64,000 nt of DNA from the NCBI GenBank assembly GCA_013399115.1, contig VXAA01003352.1, positions 86,632 through 150,631 of the forward strand, read 5' to 3'. Of this stretch, positions 51,943 through 64,000 are shown piece after piece; positions within the stretch are counted from its first letter, which is position 1; every line of letters begins with the position of its first letter. The notes beneath the pieces were generated by a model, which did no database searches, was not told where the DNA came from, and was given only the letters and a program-made list of their open reading frames with translations. The stretch is from Anseranas semipalmata. Lineage: Eukaryota > Chordata > Aves > Anseriformes > Anseranatidae. A program made the translations under genes and the position numbers.

Positions 51943-54040
51943 TCGTAGCAGTGTATCTCCGACCTAACTTTCCAGCTCAGAGAGCCGTCTATGCTCTGAG
52001 ACTATGGGTATTTCCACATTGCATTCTGGGGTCATCCAAAGGCTGCCCTCTGGATCAGACTTACTCTATATTCAGACGGTGAAGCTACAAGTGCAGCCCC
52101 AGGCGCAGCCCGGGGGACTCTATGTCTAAGTCTGTCTGGCAGTTTAATATTCTGCCAGGCACCTTAGCGCACCCGAATGGGCAGTCTGCAGACTGCCTGC
52201 AGGGCAAGCTTGTGATCAGAAGCAGTGGCTCGCACAGCTCCTGCTCCCAGCTCCTCTTACTGTGCTCATCAGCTGAAATGTAGACACGGCCCGGGGTGTT
52301 GTTCAAGAGCTACAACGTGCTCGTCTCCAGCACAGCAGATCCTCTCGAGCTGGAGGCTGAACGTGCCACGTCTCCTAAGCCTGTGAATCACATGCATATA
52401 CATAATAAAGGCCAGTCAAAATCTTTATTAAATAAACTATTAAGTACTTAAAGTTGCAAGCCAAATGGGACCAATGTTCATTTAATGTAGCCAGAAATGT
52501 TTAATACTCCCCTGTCTCCATGACTCATAGTATTGAAAGCCCAGTAAAAGCTCAGAAATACTCTGTGCCTGCTATAGAGCAGCACACAATCTTCCTTTAA
52601 ACATAAATGTATACAAAATGCAGTATATATTAACCAGCTTAAAAATGTCACATCTACCAGGATAGAAGAAAGCACTATCTAGTCTCACACACAATTCCTA
52701 TCATACAAAAATGTTGGTTGAAGATACAATACCTCCACAATGTTCACATATATATCAGCACACTCATGCCAGAAAACACAACACTAAAAATAGCATAATT
52801 TTTGCATGTAAACACAACATAAAATGCAGGTATTTGAAGATACTTAGGTGTCTAAAGATGCAGTAGTCATCCTGTGGGAATTTCAAATGCACATGGGCAT
52901 CTAATTTCTTTGATTTCAACTACATTATTTTAAAAACACTTCAGCTCTAAGTATTTTCTTAAGCTTTCCCCAGATAGCACAACTATCATAAAGTTATAGT
53001 AACTACCATCACTCCAAAATCTAAACAGTTCATTAAAAAGTTCAACATCCTAAGCTGCAATAGTGTGTGAAAACCTGCAAGACATTTATCACTTAAAACC
53101 CAGTTCTTAAAACTAGGAAATGGACAGGCAAGAACATTGTAAACCTTATCATGTCCACATAGTACAAAGCACGTATTTTTATTATCTCGAATGAAGACAC
53201 ACACTGAATCACAACAGGCAGCCATAATTTTGATCCAATGATATTTAAAGTATTGTTCTTTTCAACTCCAGTGCGTAGATATTTTAAGAAATACTGGTAA
53301 GTGGAAAATATCAGTTAATATGTGTATTAATAAGACATTTATCATTATTTATACTTACATTTTGATAGAGTATTCATAAATACTAATTCTGAGTCAGCTT
53401 TGACCTAGCAATGCCCATTGAACAGACGGAGGTCCTCCTTAGCTGAACTTGCTCACAAGGCACATCAGTCATTCTAAACCTAAATTTATTTCTGCCCTTG
53501 TCAACCTGCTATCTCATTATCTCACTATTCAGTGACAAAAGAAATGATGAATCATGAACATTGGGGTACAAGGAACCAAAGGCACTAAATAAAATGAACC
53601 TCATTATGTCAGTTGTGCGTAGCATGATGAAACCCTCCAGTGGCACCTCTAGGGGTTACTGTAACACAAGTAAAGGATGGTTGCATTGTGTTGAAAATAA
53701 TGATGAATATATACTTCAAGAATAAAATTCAAAACATGACTGGTCCACAGTAAAATCAAGGCTACAGGTGGATTTGCATTAGAGAGTTATGACTGTGTGA
53801 CATTATAGATAAGACAGTTTTAATCTTTCACAGAGGTTTTGTTGTGCATTTAGTTTGATCGCTAGGTAATTCCTTCTAGAAAATACACAAAGTAGGTCTC
53901 ATTTTCTACTTAAAATAGAACAAAACTATTACAAAATCAACTGAAAAATCTTACACCCAAACCATTTATGGGATAAGGCTGCATTTTATGATTGGACTTT
54001 AAGATATTCATGCTCACCCCAAACTAGACCTTAGTATTTT

Positions 54041-54298
54041 AATGGTTTTAAACTAAAAAAGGGTAGGTTTAGATTAGATATAAGGAAGAAATTTTTCACA
54101 ATGAGGGTGGAGAGGCACTGTAACAGGTTGCCCACAGAAGCTGTGGATGCCCCATCCCTGGAAGTGTTCAAGGCCAGGTTGGATGGGGCTTTGAGCAACC
54201 TGGTCTAGTGGGAGGTGTCCCTGCCCATGGCAGGGGGGTTGGAACTAGATGGTCTTTAAGGTCCCTTCCAACCCAAACCATTCTATGATTCTATGATT
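54041..54298 (+). repeat. CR1 LINE, 5'-truncated (about 260 bp)
   Basis: Sense-strand CR1 3' end from 'gggtaggtttagattagata' through 'gttgcccacagaagctgtgg' to 'ttccaacccaaaccattc' and two 'tatgattc'-type terminal units. It abuts the CpG-rich block at 54380. Confidence 0.97.
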
Positions 54299-54379
54299 TG
54301 TGGCACTGATACGACAAACACTGGCTGTGAGGCTACCCGTGTATCTACTCCTTTTCGTAATATCTACGACACAGGCCTA

Positions 54380-54620
54380 TGCTGGGGAAGACGTCCGGGC
54401 GCTTAGCATCTCTGCGGAGGGGCCTGCGCGGCCTGCACCCCTCCTGCCCTCACTGCTGGGCCCAGCCCGACGCATGGCACTGCTCCGGCCCTGCGACCGC
54501 GCACCTCAGGACGCTGAGGCTCCGGCTGCCTCCGCCTGTACCCCCAGAGCCATGCTGCAGGTCCCCCAGTGGCCCGGATTAGCACGGCCTCTGGTGTCAG
54601 CAGGACTTGAAAATCAAGGT
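54380..54620. other. Orphan CpG-rich block
   Basis: About 240 bp with many CpG dinucleotides in AT-rich surroundings, starting about 80 bp after the end of a CR1 copy. One plus-strand frame stays open for 118 codons from 54300, with a hydrophobic stretch LPVYLLLFVISTTQAYA near its left end, but it has no ATG before that stretch and no recognised domain. Possibilities: an orphan promoter or CpG island, an unplaced first exon, or a fragment of GC-rich DNA carried in from elsewhere. No known gene recognised. Confidence 0.45.
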
Positions 54621-54650
54621 GAACTTCTGTGTTGGGTACCATCATATTTT

Positions 54651-57600
54651 TAGATGTGATCGTTTTATTTTATAGTCACTCTCTGGAGAATTTTTCCATG
54701 TTCTTTCCAGTGTGGCTATTTTTATTTTTACCATACACAGATGTCCTTGAGGTATGCTCAACAGCATAAACTGTGAAAGCCGTTTGCCAACGCAGGGTTT
54801 TCTTGTAACGCGATACAGCTCTGATGCGCCTGCAACACACCGAACCACGCAACCGAGCGCCTGTCCCGTGTTTGGGAGCAGGCAGCATGCTGCGGGCTGC
54901 AAAACGGGGCAGGGCTGAAGGCAGGACAATGCTTCATGTGGCTAAAATTAGCTCCCGAAAATAACAGAAACATTAGAACTCGCTTTGCCTGCACTGAATT
55001 GGTAATGCAGGGCTTTCCAGAAAACTCAGCCAAATAAAGTTTTAGAGAAAAAACGCAAGCTGGTGAGATGTCAATTAAATGAGACGTGATCACTGCAAGG
55101 GGATTTATACAAACAGCTTTCATTACCCTGAACAGCACGCTGGCTTGTCAATCTTCCTGAACTGCAAATATTTCTGCGCATTACAGATCGTGACAGAAAG
55201 CCTCCCCTCTCGTGGATGCCGCTGTCTTCCACTGGGGATTTCTAACACTCACCTATTTTTACAGAAGGAACTATCTGGCCAGATTCACAGCACAGATCAA
55301 AGGTTTCTGCCGAGTAATCCCCGCGCTGAAGAAATACCCTGAAGTTGAATATCCATCTGTTTAAGTGCAACTGTTTTTTTTTTTTCATGCACATTAAGAA
55401 CTACCTAAAAAAATCATATCAACCAAAGTGGTGTAAAAACTTAATTAAGCCCTCTGCCTATGTACAGAAAATGACTTTGAGGGAAATGTAATATTACATT
55501 CTAGAATTCATTAGTCATTTTGTTAATCACTTTTTAATACGCTCCAAGTACTTTTTAGGGAAGTGACCAATTCTATGGATGTCCAGTGCAAGCTGGTAAC
55601 CAGAATATACGTGAATACAAATGGTTTTAGAGCTCTGCACCAGCTCATTTTTCATGATATGGAGCATCTCCTGCAAAGTGCTGACTGTCCTCTGGTGCCA
55701 GTAAATTTCAACTGTGGTGGAGCATTTATCTGACCATTATAAAGCCAAGGAGAAATTGAAAAAGCAGGTAACATTTTTTATCAACTCTGTTTTGTGATTT
55801 TGATCCATAGCTATACAGAAAAGCATGCTGAAGCTCTGAAGAAGCAAAAAATGAAATGCAAAAAAGGAAAAATAATTGACATGATTAAGCCTAGGGAAGC
55901 AAATGAGTTCAAGCTCAAATGCTGATATTATTGGGTGAGTCAGACTAATTGTCAGCCCAGCCCTAAAAGCTATGAACCTTGGAATGGTCTGAAACCTCTA
56001 GGACTGACCTACATGAGGAAAAGAGCATTAAAAGAGAATGCAACCAATGCTTCCAAAATACATGACAGAACTATCAATTAATGCACTTATATGCTACAAG
56101 TGATCCTTGCAGTCTCTTCATCTGAATTCCTACTTTAATGCAGGCTGCAGGATTTTTACTAAATAATTCCTGTTTGAACTAGCGCTGATCTAAAGATGTC
56201 TAAGGGTGATGAATTGACTGCAATTATTGACTGGTGTTCAATAATAAATCAGTATTTCCAGTTCAAATGAATGCCTTATTTTAAGGTGAACTTGTAAAAT
56301 TTCACTTTCCTGCTATGATATCTTAATGTATCTTCGTGAACTAATGGAACAATTTAGTTGTCCTGTCAATTTCTTGTTCCCCATGTTCCCCAAACCATCC
56401 CTTAACCTCCCTCCTTTGAACAAACCGAGCATTTCCAGGCAGGTTTCCCAATACTTCTACCACCCTCATGTCTCTTTCCTGAATTGTGGACTACAAAGCT
56501 GAGCACACTGAAACAGTCATAGGAGTGTAGGCCTCTGAACTTCCCCCCTTTTCCTCAGTGCTCCTGTTTATATATTCATGGGCTGTACCCAGCTTCTTGG
56601 CAAAAGAACTGCTCTGGAGCTCGCATTCAGTCGATAATCAGCCACCACTCCCCAGGATTTTTTTTCAGTGTCGCTGCTTCTTTGACAAAGTCCTCTTATC
56701 TGTAAGCACAGACTTCATTCTTTATAATGTCCTATGTGGAAGAACAAAGGTTTTTATGGAAATTGAAATATAGTATTTGCTTGTGACCATTTTATGTAGC
56801 AATCCTTATTATTCTGTGTCAATGACCTACTGGATGAGACCCCTTATTTAAGAACTATTTATTTCTTTTTATCATCTGCAGTCTTTTTCACATCATTTTC
56901 CACTGAACAGAACATCACTTACAGTAGGGCTAATACCAATCCATTTTAATATCCAACAGAAAGCCCCCTACTCAAAAAGCCAATGTTATATCCACTGGCA
57001 CATTTATTTTGCATCTTTTTAGTTTCTTACTCAAAGCATCGTGAGTTCCTTGCAGATCATGATGAAAACCTTACCATCTTCTGTAAACATTGTCTGATCA
57101 TCCATACACCTGTTCCTGGAAAGCCAGCTTGACAACATTTGCTATCCACACACCCAAAACCTATTCGTTTGAGAACAGGAATTTTGTCACTATTACTGAC
57201 CAAAAACTCTGGTCAATTGAGAGAGACCAGCTGAACAGGGTACAATATAAAATAATTATAAGGTACAATATAACATAAGAAGCAAAACAAAACAAAACAA
57301 AACAAACAAACAAAAAAACAGCAATTTGACCTGAGGTTTTTAACATTATGATCTAAGATCTCTACACTTCAAGAACATATGCACACATACACCTGTATTG
57401 CAGACAACTTACTCAAGTAAATCCAAGAGCAAGAGAACAAATTGTAAAAAATCAACATTAGTCCACCCTGAATATTTAAATGTTGATCCCACATTTAAAT
57501 TAATACAATATTCTGTTGTATATGACACACCACAATTTCAAAATATTTGGTATGTGAATTTCATTTTTTTCTAAGTTGTCTCCCCAGCTCTTCAGCAAGC

Positions 57601-60474
57601 AACAAATAGAAGATCATGCATGAGTTGTGGCTTCTCAGTGTAAAAGGGTCCTAAGTATTTTCCTCCTATGAAGAGGCAGTAAAGGAGACCATCCTTAGCT
57701 CAGCCAATAGAAGCATTTCTAAATTAGAAAACACTGCTTCATAAGGAGCGGTAAAAGAATGGTTCAGCAAAACAGCATTTCTTGACTTTTAAATCCAAGA
57801 GCCATGAATCTTCTCTGGGGGAAAAAAATAGATGGATCATCCAGTGCAGCATTGCCACAAAGTTTTCATTTGTACCCAAATACAAGTTAGAAGAATTTTG
57901 AAACGTTGTGTTTTTATTTACACCTTTGCCACCCTGCCCCAGGCCCATTTTCTGCCTGTGATACCTCTCACACGTGGGACCGCTCCACTGCAGGTCACTT
58001 TTGGGAGAGAGAGCCAGTGGGGTTTATTTTGCAAACATTTCTCGGCAAACCTGCTGACAACTGCCTCCAACAACAGCTGTAAGATCACCATTTCAGGGTA
58101 AGGTGGGGGTCTTTAAATACTTCACCTTGGTAGGACTTATCACATCTAAGTTATTACCGTTCCTTGATCAGGAACAAGTGCAGCTCTGATGAATCCTGCT
58201 CAGTGACAGGTTTATGCAAGTCATGTTCAGAAGTTACCTCGGCTAGTGACATTGATTTATGTTCTGATAAGAAGCTAATTATAAAGGCTTGAAATTTGTA
58301 ATCAGTCAGTAGAAGGGCAGTGATACGTCCTCTAAACAAAGTAATGTGCACTGTATTAATAAACATATTAGTAACAATAATTCTGTCCCAGAGTATAGAC
58401 ACCTTGTCTGCCTGTTCAAGGTAAAATTCTCTCATTGTGAATCATAATCTTGGACCAGAAATTATTGTCCACATACCCACTAAACAACCAAAAATGTGCT
58501 TTAGTCCAGAGATTCAAGTAGGAGAAATTTTTGTCTTCTTTTGGGTGTTGGGGAGGAAATGTCAAAAAAATTTACTCTGAGATCAGTGATATAAACAAAT
58601 ATGAGCACCAGTAGCTAGTCCACACCACAGCAGCATTAAATATACAAACCAGGCTAAAAACAGAAAATTATCCCAGTGCATTATCATAATACAGAGATTG
58701 AGAATGCCCTATGGGGAGGTCCCTAAACTGTACACTGCTGGAAGTTTTACAGATCAGAAATGTGAAAAGAAAACACAAATATCCCCTCTTTGTTCCCACA
58801 GACAAGTCTTCTCCTCTCTTCTGTGCAACCACTCTAGCACCACGGCTCCTCATCGCTACAAAACTCAGGCTGGACATGCAGCACTGCGGGATGACAAGCG
58901 GTGCGATTCCTCTCCTGTCACCGCCCTGCTTTTCAGCCCTGACCTCCTTCCCCACAATGTTTTTCATTCATGTCAGATTCTCAGCCATTGAACCGTCCGT
59001 GTGTGCAGAGAGAAGCAGAAGAAATGGCTGGGGGAAGTCCCACACCCCCTGTTTTAGCCTAACAGTAACTACTCGCATCCCACCACCTCTGGAACCTACT
59101 GGGAGCACGTTATGCTACAGAGCAAGAAGCATTTTCAAATGCAGGCTGCACTCATGTGTTTGCTTGGTTTTTAAGGTAGAAGTATAACATGCCCTCATTG
59201 ATATCCCAGACTTCAGTGACAACAGAAGAATAGGCTGTCCACTTCTCTCTGATTTGACATTTACTCTGATACTACCTAAAATTAGGTCTCAGATTCTGTT
59301 GGAATGGCTAAACAAAAGTGAATTAAAAAAGAAACATGCTACTGCATACTGTCAAAGACTCTCCAACTTTGTTTTTATGTGAATTCAAGCAGATCAGCCC
59401 TGCACCAAAGTCAAAACAGCCTCATGTGGCCAAGGGTGCAAGAGTTAAGGAACGTAGAGGGTAGAAAGCCTGCTGTTTATACATACTAGCCCACTGATTC
59501 TTCTCCTAAGCTTTGCTCTTACTCAACTACCTAATTCAACACAACAGCTTCATGTTTTTTTTTGTTGCCCCAAGCCTTGCGAAGTTTGCGTAGTTTTTAA
59601 TTTCCTAACACAAAATACACGTGAAACTGGTTGCCCTTCTTTTAGAGGAAGTCCATAATGAATCCAACCTCTTCCTCCTGTGTTAAGTTCCTGTTTATCC
59701 AAAATAAGAAGACAAACTCTTTGCATTTGCTGTAATAATCAAAATATGTAAATCACATATATAAATAAAAACACAGATACATATTTCATGTCCTTACTTT
59801 TTGTGCTGAAATTAAAAGAAAAGGTTAAAAGTGGGCATTTATCTTAGGTTTTTGTTTCTCCTTCCTAAAACATATATATATACATATTTTCCTCTTCATA
59901 TAATTTGTTATAATACTTAAAGGCCTTCCACCCCTGACACTAAAAGGCACTGCAAATATTAACCTCATGTTGCAAACACAAACTTCTATGATGTGTCTGG
60001 CTGTTGTTATAACCATTTGATTAATGAGGAAACACAGCCAGGTGATTTACCTGAGGGGAAACAGTGGTGAGGTCAGGGACAGAAGCCAAGCGTCCACTCG
60101 TACCCAGAACACTGCTTGAGACACCCTCTTGTTTTCCAGTCTCTTTTTCCTCCCACTTTACTTCATTTTTGGCTAGTTACAAATAAGCTACAGAACTGAG
60201 ACGTAGATAAGAACTTCTTGGAAATGCAGAGCTGTTAAGATTTTAAGAGCGAGGTTTGGTCTGCTGTAAGAAACCCAGTCTGGAATTCAGATTCAGATTA
60301 ACACTTTGGATGGGTTTAAACACTTCACAGCACATGCTTCTCCCTCTGAGGACACAATCAGAAAACAAGCAGCAGTCCCAGTGTTTAAGGTACTGCTAGA
60401 ACGTACTTAGAAGCTGCACGACGACTAATCCTGAAAACTGTATTAGAACTTGCATGTAACTGAACAAACCACAA
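54651..60474. other. Gene-poor region
   Basis: No supported gene. Unique AT-rich DNA with an (AAAAC)n tract (57283-57320), a small tandem duplication of 'gtacaatata' (about 57240-57272) and AT runs near 59870. The short frames at 58.7-59.2 kb have no family match that I can recognise. Confidence 0.5.
57283..57320. repeat. (AAAAC)n / (AAAC)n microsatellite
   Basis: Five or so AAAAC units grading into AAAC and then an A run. Confidence 0.9.
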
Positions 60475-60917
60475 AGGGCCACAAGGGGCACAAGGATGAT
60501 CAGAGGCTGGAGCACCTCTCCAATGAAGGGAGGCTGAGAGAGTGGGGTTGTTCATCCTGAAGAAGAGAAGGCTCTGGGGAGACCTTATAGCAGCCTTCCG
60601 GTGCCTAAAGGAAAGCAGGAGGACTCTTTATCAGGGAGTGCAGTGACAGGACAAGAGGTAATGGCTTCAAACAAAAATAGGGTAGATTTAGATTAGCTAT
60701 TAGGAAGAAATTCTTTACTCAGAGGGTGGTGAGGCACTAGAAGAGGATGCCCAGAGAAACTGTGGATGCTCCATCCCTGGAAGTGTTCAAGGCCAGGCTG
60801 GATGGGGTTTTGGGCAACCTGGTCTGGTGGGAGGTGTCCCTGCCCATGGCAGGGGGTAGGAACTAGATGGTCTTTAAGGTCCCTTCCAACCCAAACCATT
60901 CTATGAATCAATGAATA
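60475..60917 (+). repeat. CR1 LINE, 5'-truncated (about 440 bp)
   Basis: Sense-strand CR1 3' end from 'gatgatcagaggctggagca' through 'gaccttatagcagccttccg' to 'ttccaacccaaaccattc' and 'tatgaatcaatgaat' at the terminus. Nearly collinear with the copy at 22662. Confidence 0.97.
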
Positions 60918-63568
60918 CTAAGTTCAAAATTCCAAAGATATGTAAAATAATTCAATGAAATACTAATGGAAAATTATATCTAAACATACAATAAACTAGA
61001 ATTTTTTTCTAAGAGTCTATTATAACCTCAGTGTGTTGAAGAAAAACAAGAGCAGGAAGAGTGCTCCTGTGCATGGTAAGAGCCCAGAGCAGCAGGAGGG
61101 TGCAGAGGAAGGGCACGCTGGGGATATTCATTCATTCATTCATTCACTCATTCATTCATTGTGCTTCCAGACTCCATCCGGTTTCTCTCGTCTAGCAGGC
61201 TCCTTGACATCAAATCCAGAGAACACTTCACATCTGCCTGGCTTTTATCAGCTGACACCCTCTCGGCCTGTATTGTACATCAGTTTCTCAAGGGAAAAAG
61301 AAAAGCTAAGATAACTATTGCCCTAGTACCCCCACTTTTTTCAACACTGCTACTTGTCCACAAAATGTACAGAGGTGTCTGAAACCTAAAATAAATGTGG
61401 GAAGCGCTGAAGACTGGTAGCTATTCTTATCTCACTGTTCTCTATCAACACAATGGGCTTACCATGTCCGTTACTCCTTAATACAACTGTCATCATTTAA
61501 ATGCTTTGTAGTCTACAAATGGGCCAGTCCTACAGTGACAGACTGAATAATAGAAAGATTACAGGTCCTATGACTCCATTATTGTACGGAGGAATTTTGC
61601 AGCCAGTCAACGTTTCTTCCCACAATCTTGCAGGGAAAAATCCCAACCCAACATTTTGTTGTATTTTTTCTGCAATGCAAACCATTTCTCAGCTCTCCGT
61701 CACCTCTGGCACCCATGTTTCCTCAGGTTCAGCTTGCTTTGTTTGATATTGTTTTCCCAAACACTTTAGGAACTTTTGCACCTGAAGAGAAGTTTCGAAT
61801 GCGCTACAACAGCAAGTCTTATGAAAGCACTTCAGAAATGGCTCTGCAGTTTTAGCGAATCAATGTATGGCAAGCTTTAGTTCCTTTATTGAAAAAAATG
61901 AATTGTTACCATCAAGTCCCCAGTTATTCTTTACAGCAAGGAAGGTTGAGCTCTTTATCTGTTTACAGTGCTTATATAACCACTGAAATCAGGATTGGTT
62001 AGAGAAAGACAGAAAACCTAATAAAAACCAAAGCACTTTTTTGATTTTCTACCATTTATGTCAATTTAAATAGTTTGTTCTCAAAAGTTAAACACTTTTT
62101 AGGTCTGGAGAAAAAGAAACAGCTCTTCCAAAGTTGATAGAGCCTAGTGGAAAATATAATAGATAAGGACTTTAAATAAATTTATATATATAATATACGC
62201 TTTATCAGAAGCTTGCTGTGTTCTCTGGACAAATCATTTCCCTTCTGAATTTCCCTGTCTTTTACAGTGCAGTAAACAATGCTTTTCCATTTCCAAAGGG
62301 ATTTATGAATGAAGGGTGTAGCATTTTGATCAGATTCAACTTTAAAAAGTGTCCACAGGGGATTAACAACGGCAGTTCTTTATTATGGTATCAAGTGTGA
62401 ATTTGCATTTGACTCACAAGTGTTTAAAACTCCTACATTACCAGGCAGGAATCTGAATAAATGTTGAAAAGGAGGTGAGCTATAAAACGGCCTCACACAG
62501 AACAAGTCTTAACAGCACAGGTAAGGATATTTTTTTTTTTAATGAGGCATTTCCATTCTGATCCTTTCAAAACCTCTTCTTATAGTTACAGCCTCTGAAG
62601 TCCCCAGAGTTCAGATATAAGGTCATGACTTCTGAGTTTCAGCCCGGAAAAGGTAGGACGCTACAAAACGGGCTCAACCCAAGTTAGATGATAGCTCTCA
62701 GCTGTGCTGTGCAGAAGCACTGCTGACAGACTTCAGGAACAGAGCAAGAGCTGTGAACCTGCCCCTGCCATTTATTTGACTGAAGACAAGGTGCAAATGA
62801 CAGCAGAAGAAAATTGAAAGCAGAGCATAAAAAGAAACCTATTGATGGGGTTGTCTGGGCTGTCCAGAATTTCCCCTGGCAGCGTGGGACAGATGCAGCC
62901 ACTGGTTTTCCAGAGTTGTTGAACTGGCCACTGTGGGGCATGGAGGGGCTGGGAGAGCTAGTCACATGGGCAGTGTGACAGAGGAGCATCTCCTGCCCTT
63001 GTCAGTGGAGAATGACACTTCCAGAGAAAGATCTCAAGCCCAAGCCAAGGTCAGGTTGTCAAGCACTGCAGAGAACGTTGTTCCTCTCCATCAACAGGCA
63101 TCCTGTAAGAAGACGTCTCTCCTGTGGTTAAAGTCACTCTTTGTGATCACCATTCTACCTTCTTCCAGAAAAAGGGAGAACAGTTTTGGAATTAAAGAAC
63201 ATTATGTGTAATTCTGCTTTTACTCTGTGACTAAAGTGTGTGTAGATAGTGGTCAGTTACTCTACCTGCAGACAGTATGGCTTGATGCTCCTAACATGGC
63301 TGCACGTGTGTGGTAGGGTGACCATCGCATAGCATAACTTTCAAGGAAGAAAGACAGCAAAGGGTTACAGCAGGGTCAGACAGAATAACCCCGTAATAAG
63401 AAAAAAATAATTTTGCCTCACAATGAAAATAGCCAGAACCCATTGAGACTAATTCAGATCACAACTGAAGATAAGCCTGTGCTGTAAAATTCAGATTCAC
63501 ATCTTTAAATATTGCCACTTACTTCTGTTAATATACAGCACTTCAGCTTGGACCAACATAAAGCTGCA
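60918..63568. other. Gene-poor region left of the retroelement ORF
   Basis: No supported gene. Holds a (TTCA)n microsatellite (61127-61160), a poly-T tract near 62530 and unique sequence. The short open frames have no recognisable features. Confidence 0.5.
61127..61160. repeat. (ATTC)n microsatellite
   Basis: About eight ATTC units with one 'actc' interruption. Confidence 0.92.
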
Positions 63569-63880
63569 AGAAGTAGTCTGAGGGCAATCAAAAGAGACTT
63601 CAGGGCCTTGGGACAACTGGTTAAGGGATCAGGAGCACAACTAGTGTTTTCCTCCATCCCTCCAGTTGCAGGGAATCACAAGGAGAAGAACAGGAAGAGC
63701 CAGCAAATCAATACTTGGCTCCAAGCCTGGTGTGACCGGCAGAACTTTGTTTATTTTGATCATGGGTCATTTTACAAGACACCAGGCCTGCTGGCAACAG
63801 ACGGTGTTCACCTGTCTCTAAGGCAGAAAAGGATCTTTGCTCAGGAGTTAGCAGGGCTCTTTAACAGGGCTTTAAACTAG
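63569..63880 (+). mobile_element. LINE-type ORF fragment with SGNH/GDSL-esterase-like domain
   Basis: The plus-strand frame ends with a stop at 63880. Its last 100 or so residues read AIKRDFRALGQLVKGSGAQL, then a Phe-Ser-Ser-Ile-Pro-Pro-Val motif, then INTWLQAWCDRQNFVYFDHG, and close with TDGVHLSLRQKRIFAQELAG. The DGVHLS motif at about 63800-63820 fits the catalytic Asp-x-x-His block of SGNH hydrolases. Such domains are known in ORF1 of CR1-like LINEs, and very similar sequences recur in bird genomes. The N-terminal half with the Gly-Asp-Ser block is missing, so this is a 5'-truncated or decayed copy. The element probably continues past 64000. The assignment to CR1 rather than another avian element is from memory. 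Not a host gene. Confidence 0.6.
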
Positions 63881-64000
63881 TTTTGAAGGGGGAAAGGGAT
63901 AAAACCAGGCTTGATAGAAACAAGCCTGGGGTGGTATGACAATGGTTATGGGACAGTGTGCTAGCAAGGTCCATTGATCTGCCGTCCCAGTAGAGGCAGG
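63881..64000 (+). mobile_element. Continuation of the LINE-type element past the esterase stop
   Basis: After the stop the sequence continues G-rich ('ttttgaagggggaaagggat') with a short inverted repeat: 'accaggcttg' (63904-63913) and 'caagcctggg' (63922-63931), sharing CCAGGCTTG/CAAGCCTGG. This fits an inter-ORF spacer. It runs to the window edge. Confidence 0.4.

Larger units (their letters stand above)
32543..54040. other. Gene-poor region right of the FKBP1B exons
   Basis: About 21 kb without a supported exon on either strand. It is either a long FKBP1B intron (if exons 1-2 lie beyond the window) or intergenic. The open frames are short and show no recognisable family or splice context. 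Content: scattered decayed repeats (36381-36414, 37076-37140, 38491-38526, 42264-42340), poly-T or poly-A tracts (49040-49059, 50518-50532), pyrimidine-rich tracts (48450-48482, 51928-51942) and otherwise unique AT-rich DNA. WDCP and MFSD2B, the next genes in human, are not seen. Confidence 0.5.

Overview
This is vertebrate nuclear DNA, almost certainly from a bird. The genes are intron-rich with GT-AG splice sites, promoters sit in CpG islands, and there are several 5'-truncated CR1 LINEs with the avian 3' end (tandem 'attctatg'-type repeats). Five protein-coding genes can be read exon by exon. Their order and orientations match human chromosome 2p23.3, as one conserved block: FAM228 (-), PFN4 (+), TP53I3 (+), SF3B6 (+), FKBP1B (-).

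Layout. 1-6.6 kb: 5' half of a FAM228-family gene on the minus strand; four coding exons (141 codons) are visible and the gene runs off the left edge. 6.56-7.36 kb: a CpG island holding two CCAAT boxes and a strong RFX X-box, probably the shared divergent promoter of FAM228 and PFN4; it contains an 11-base run of N. 8.65-13.97 kb: PFN4, complete at 129 codons in four coding exons. 16.67-21.35 kb: TP53I3, complete at 334 codons in five coding exons, with a GC-AG last intron. 21.48-25.61 kb: SF3B6, complete at 125 codons in four exons, started by its own CpG island only about 130 bp after the TP53I3 poly(A) signal. 28.67-32.54 kb: the last two coding exons of FKBP1B on the minus strand, tail-to-tail with SF3B6; exons 1 and 2 were not found anywhere to the right edge.

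32.5-64 kb is gene-poor. It holds CR1 copies, decayed older repeats (tRNA-derived SINE, palindromic elements), simple repeats, one orphan CpG-rich block next to a CR1 copy (54.38-54.62 kb), and at the right edge a retroelement ORF fragment with an SGNH/GDSL-esterase-like domain (63.57-63.88 kb).

The genes do not form one pathway. PFN4 and FAM228 share a promoter with a cilium/testis-type X-box. TP53I3 is an NADPH-quinone reductase, SF3B6 contacts the branch-site adenosine in the U2 snRNP, and FKBP1B encodes FKBP12.6, the ryanodine-receptor-associated immunophilin. I found no CRISPR array, operon or other prokaryotic-type system, and nothing that qualifies as a new multi-gene system. The points most worth following are the X-box promoter, the GC-AG intron, the missing FKBP1B 5' exons, the orphan CpG block, and several ancient SINE or palindromic remnants.
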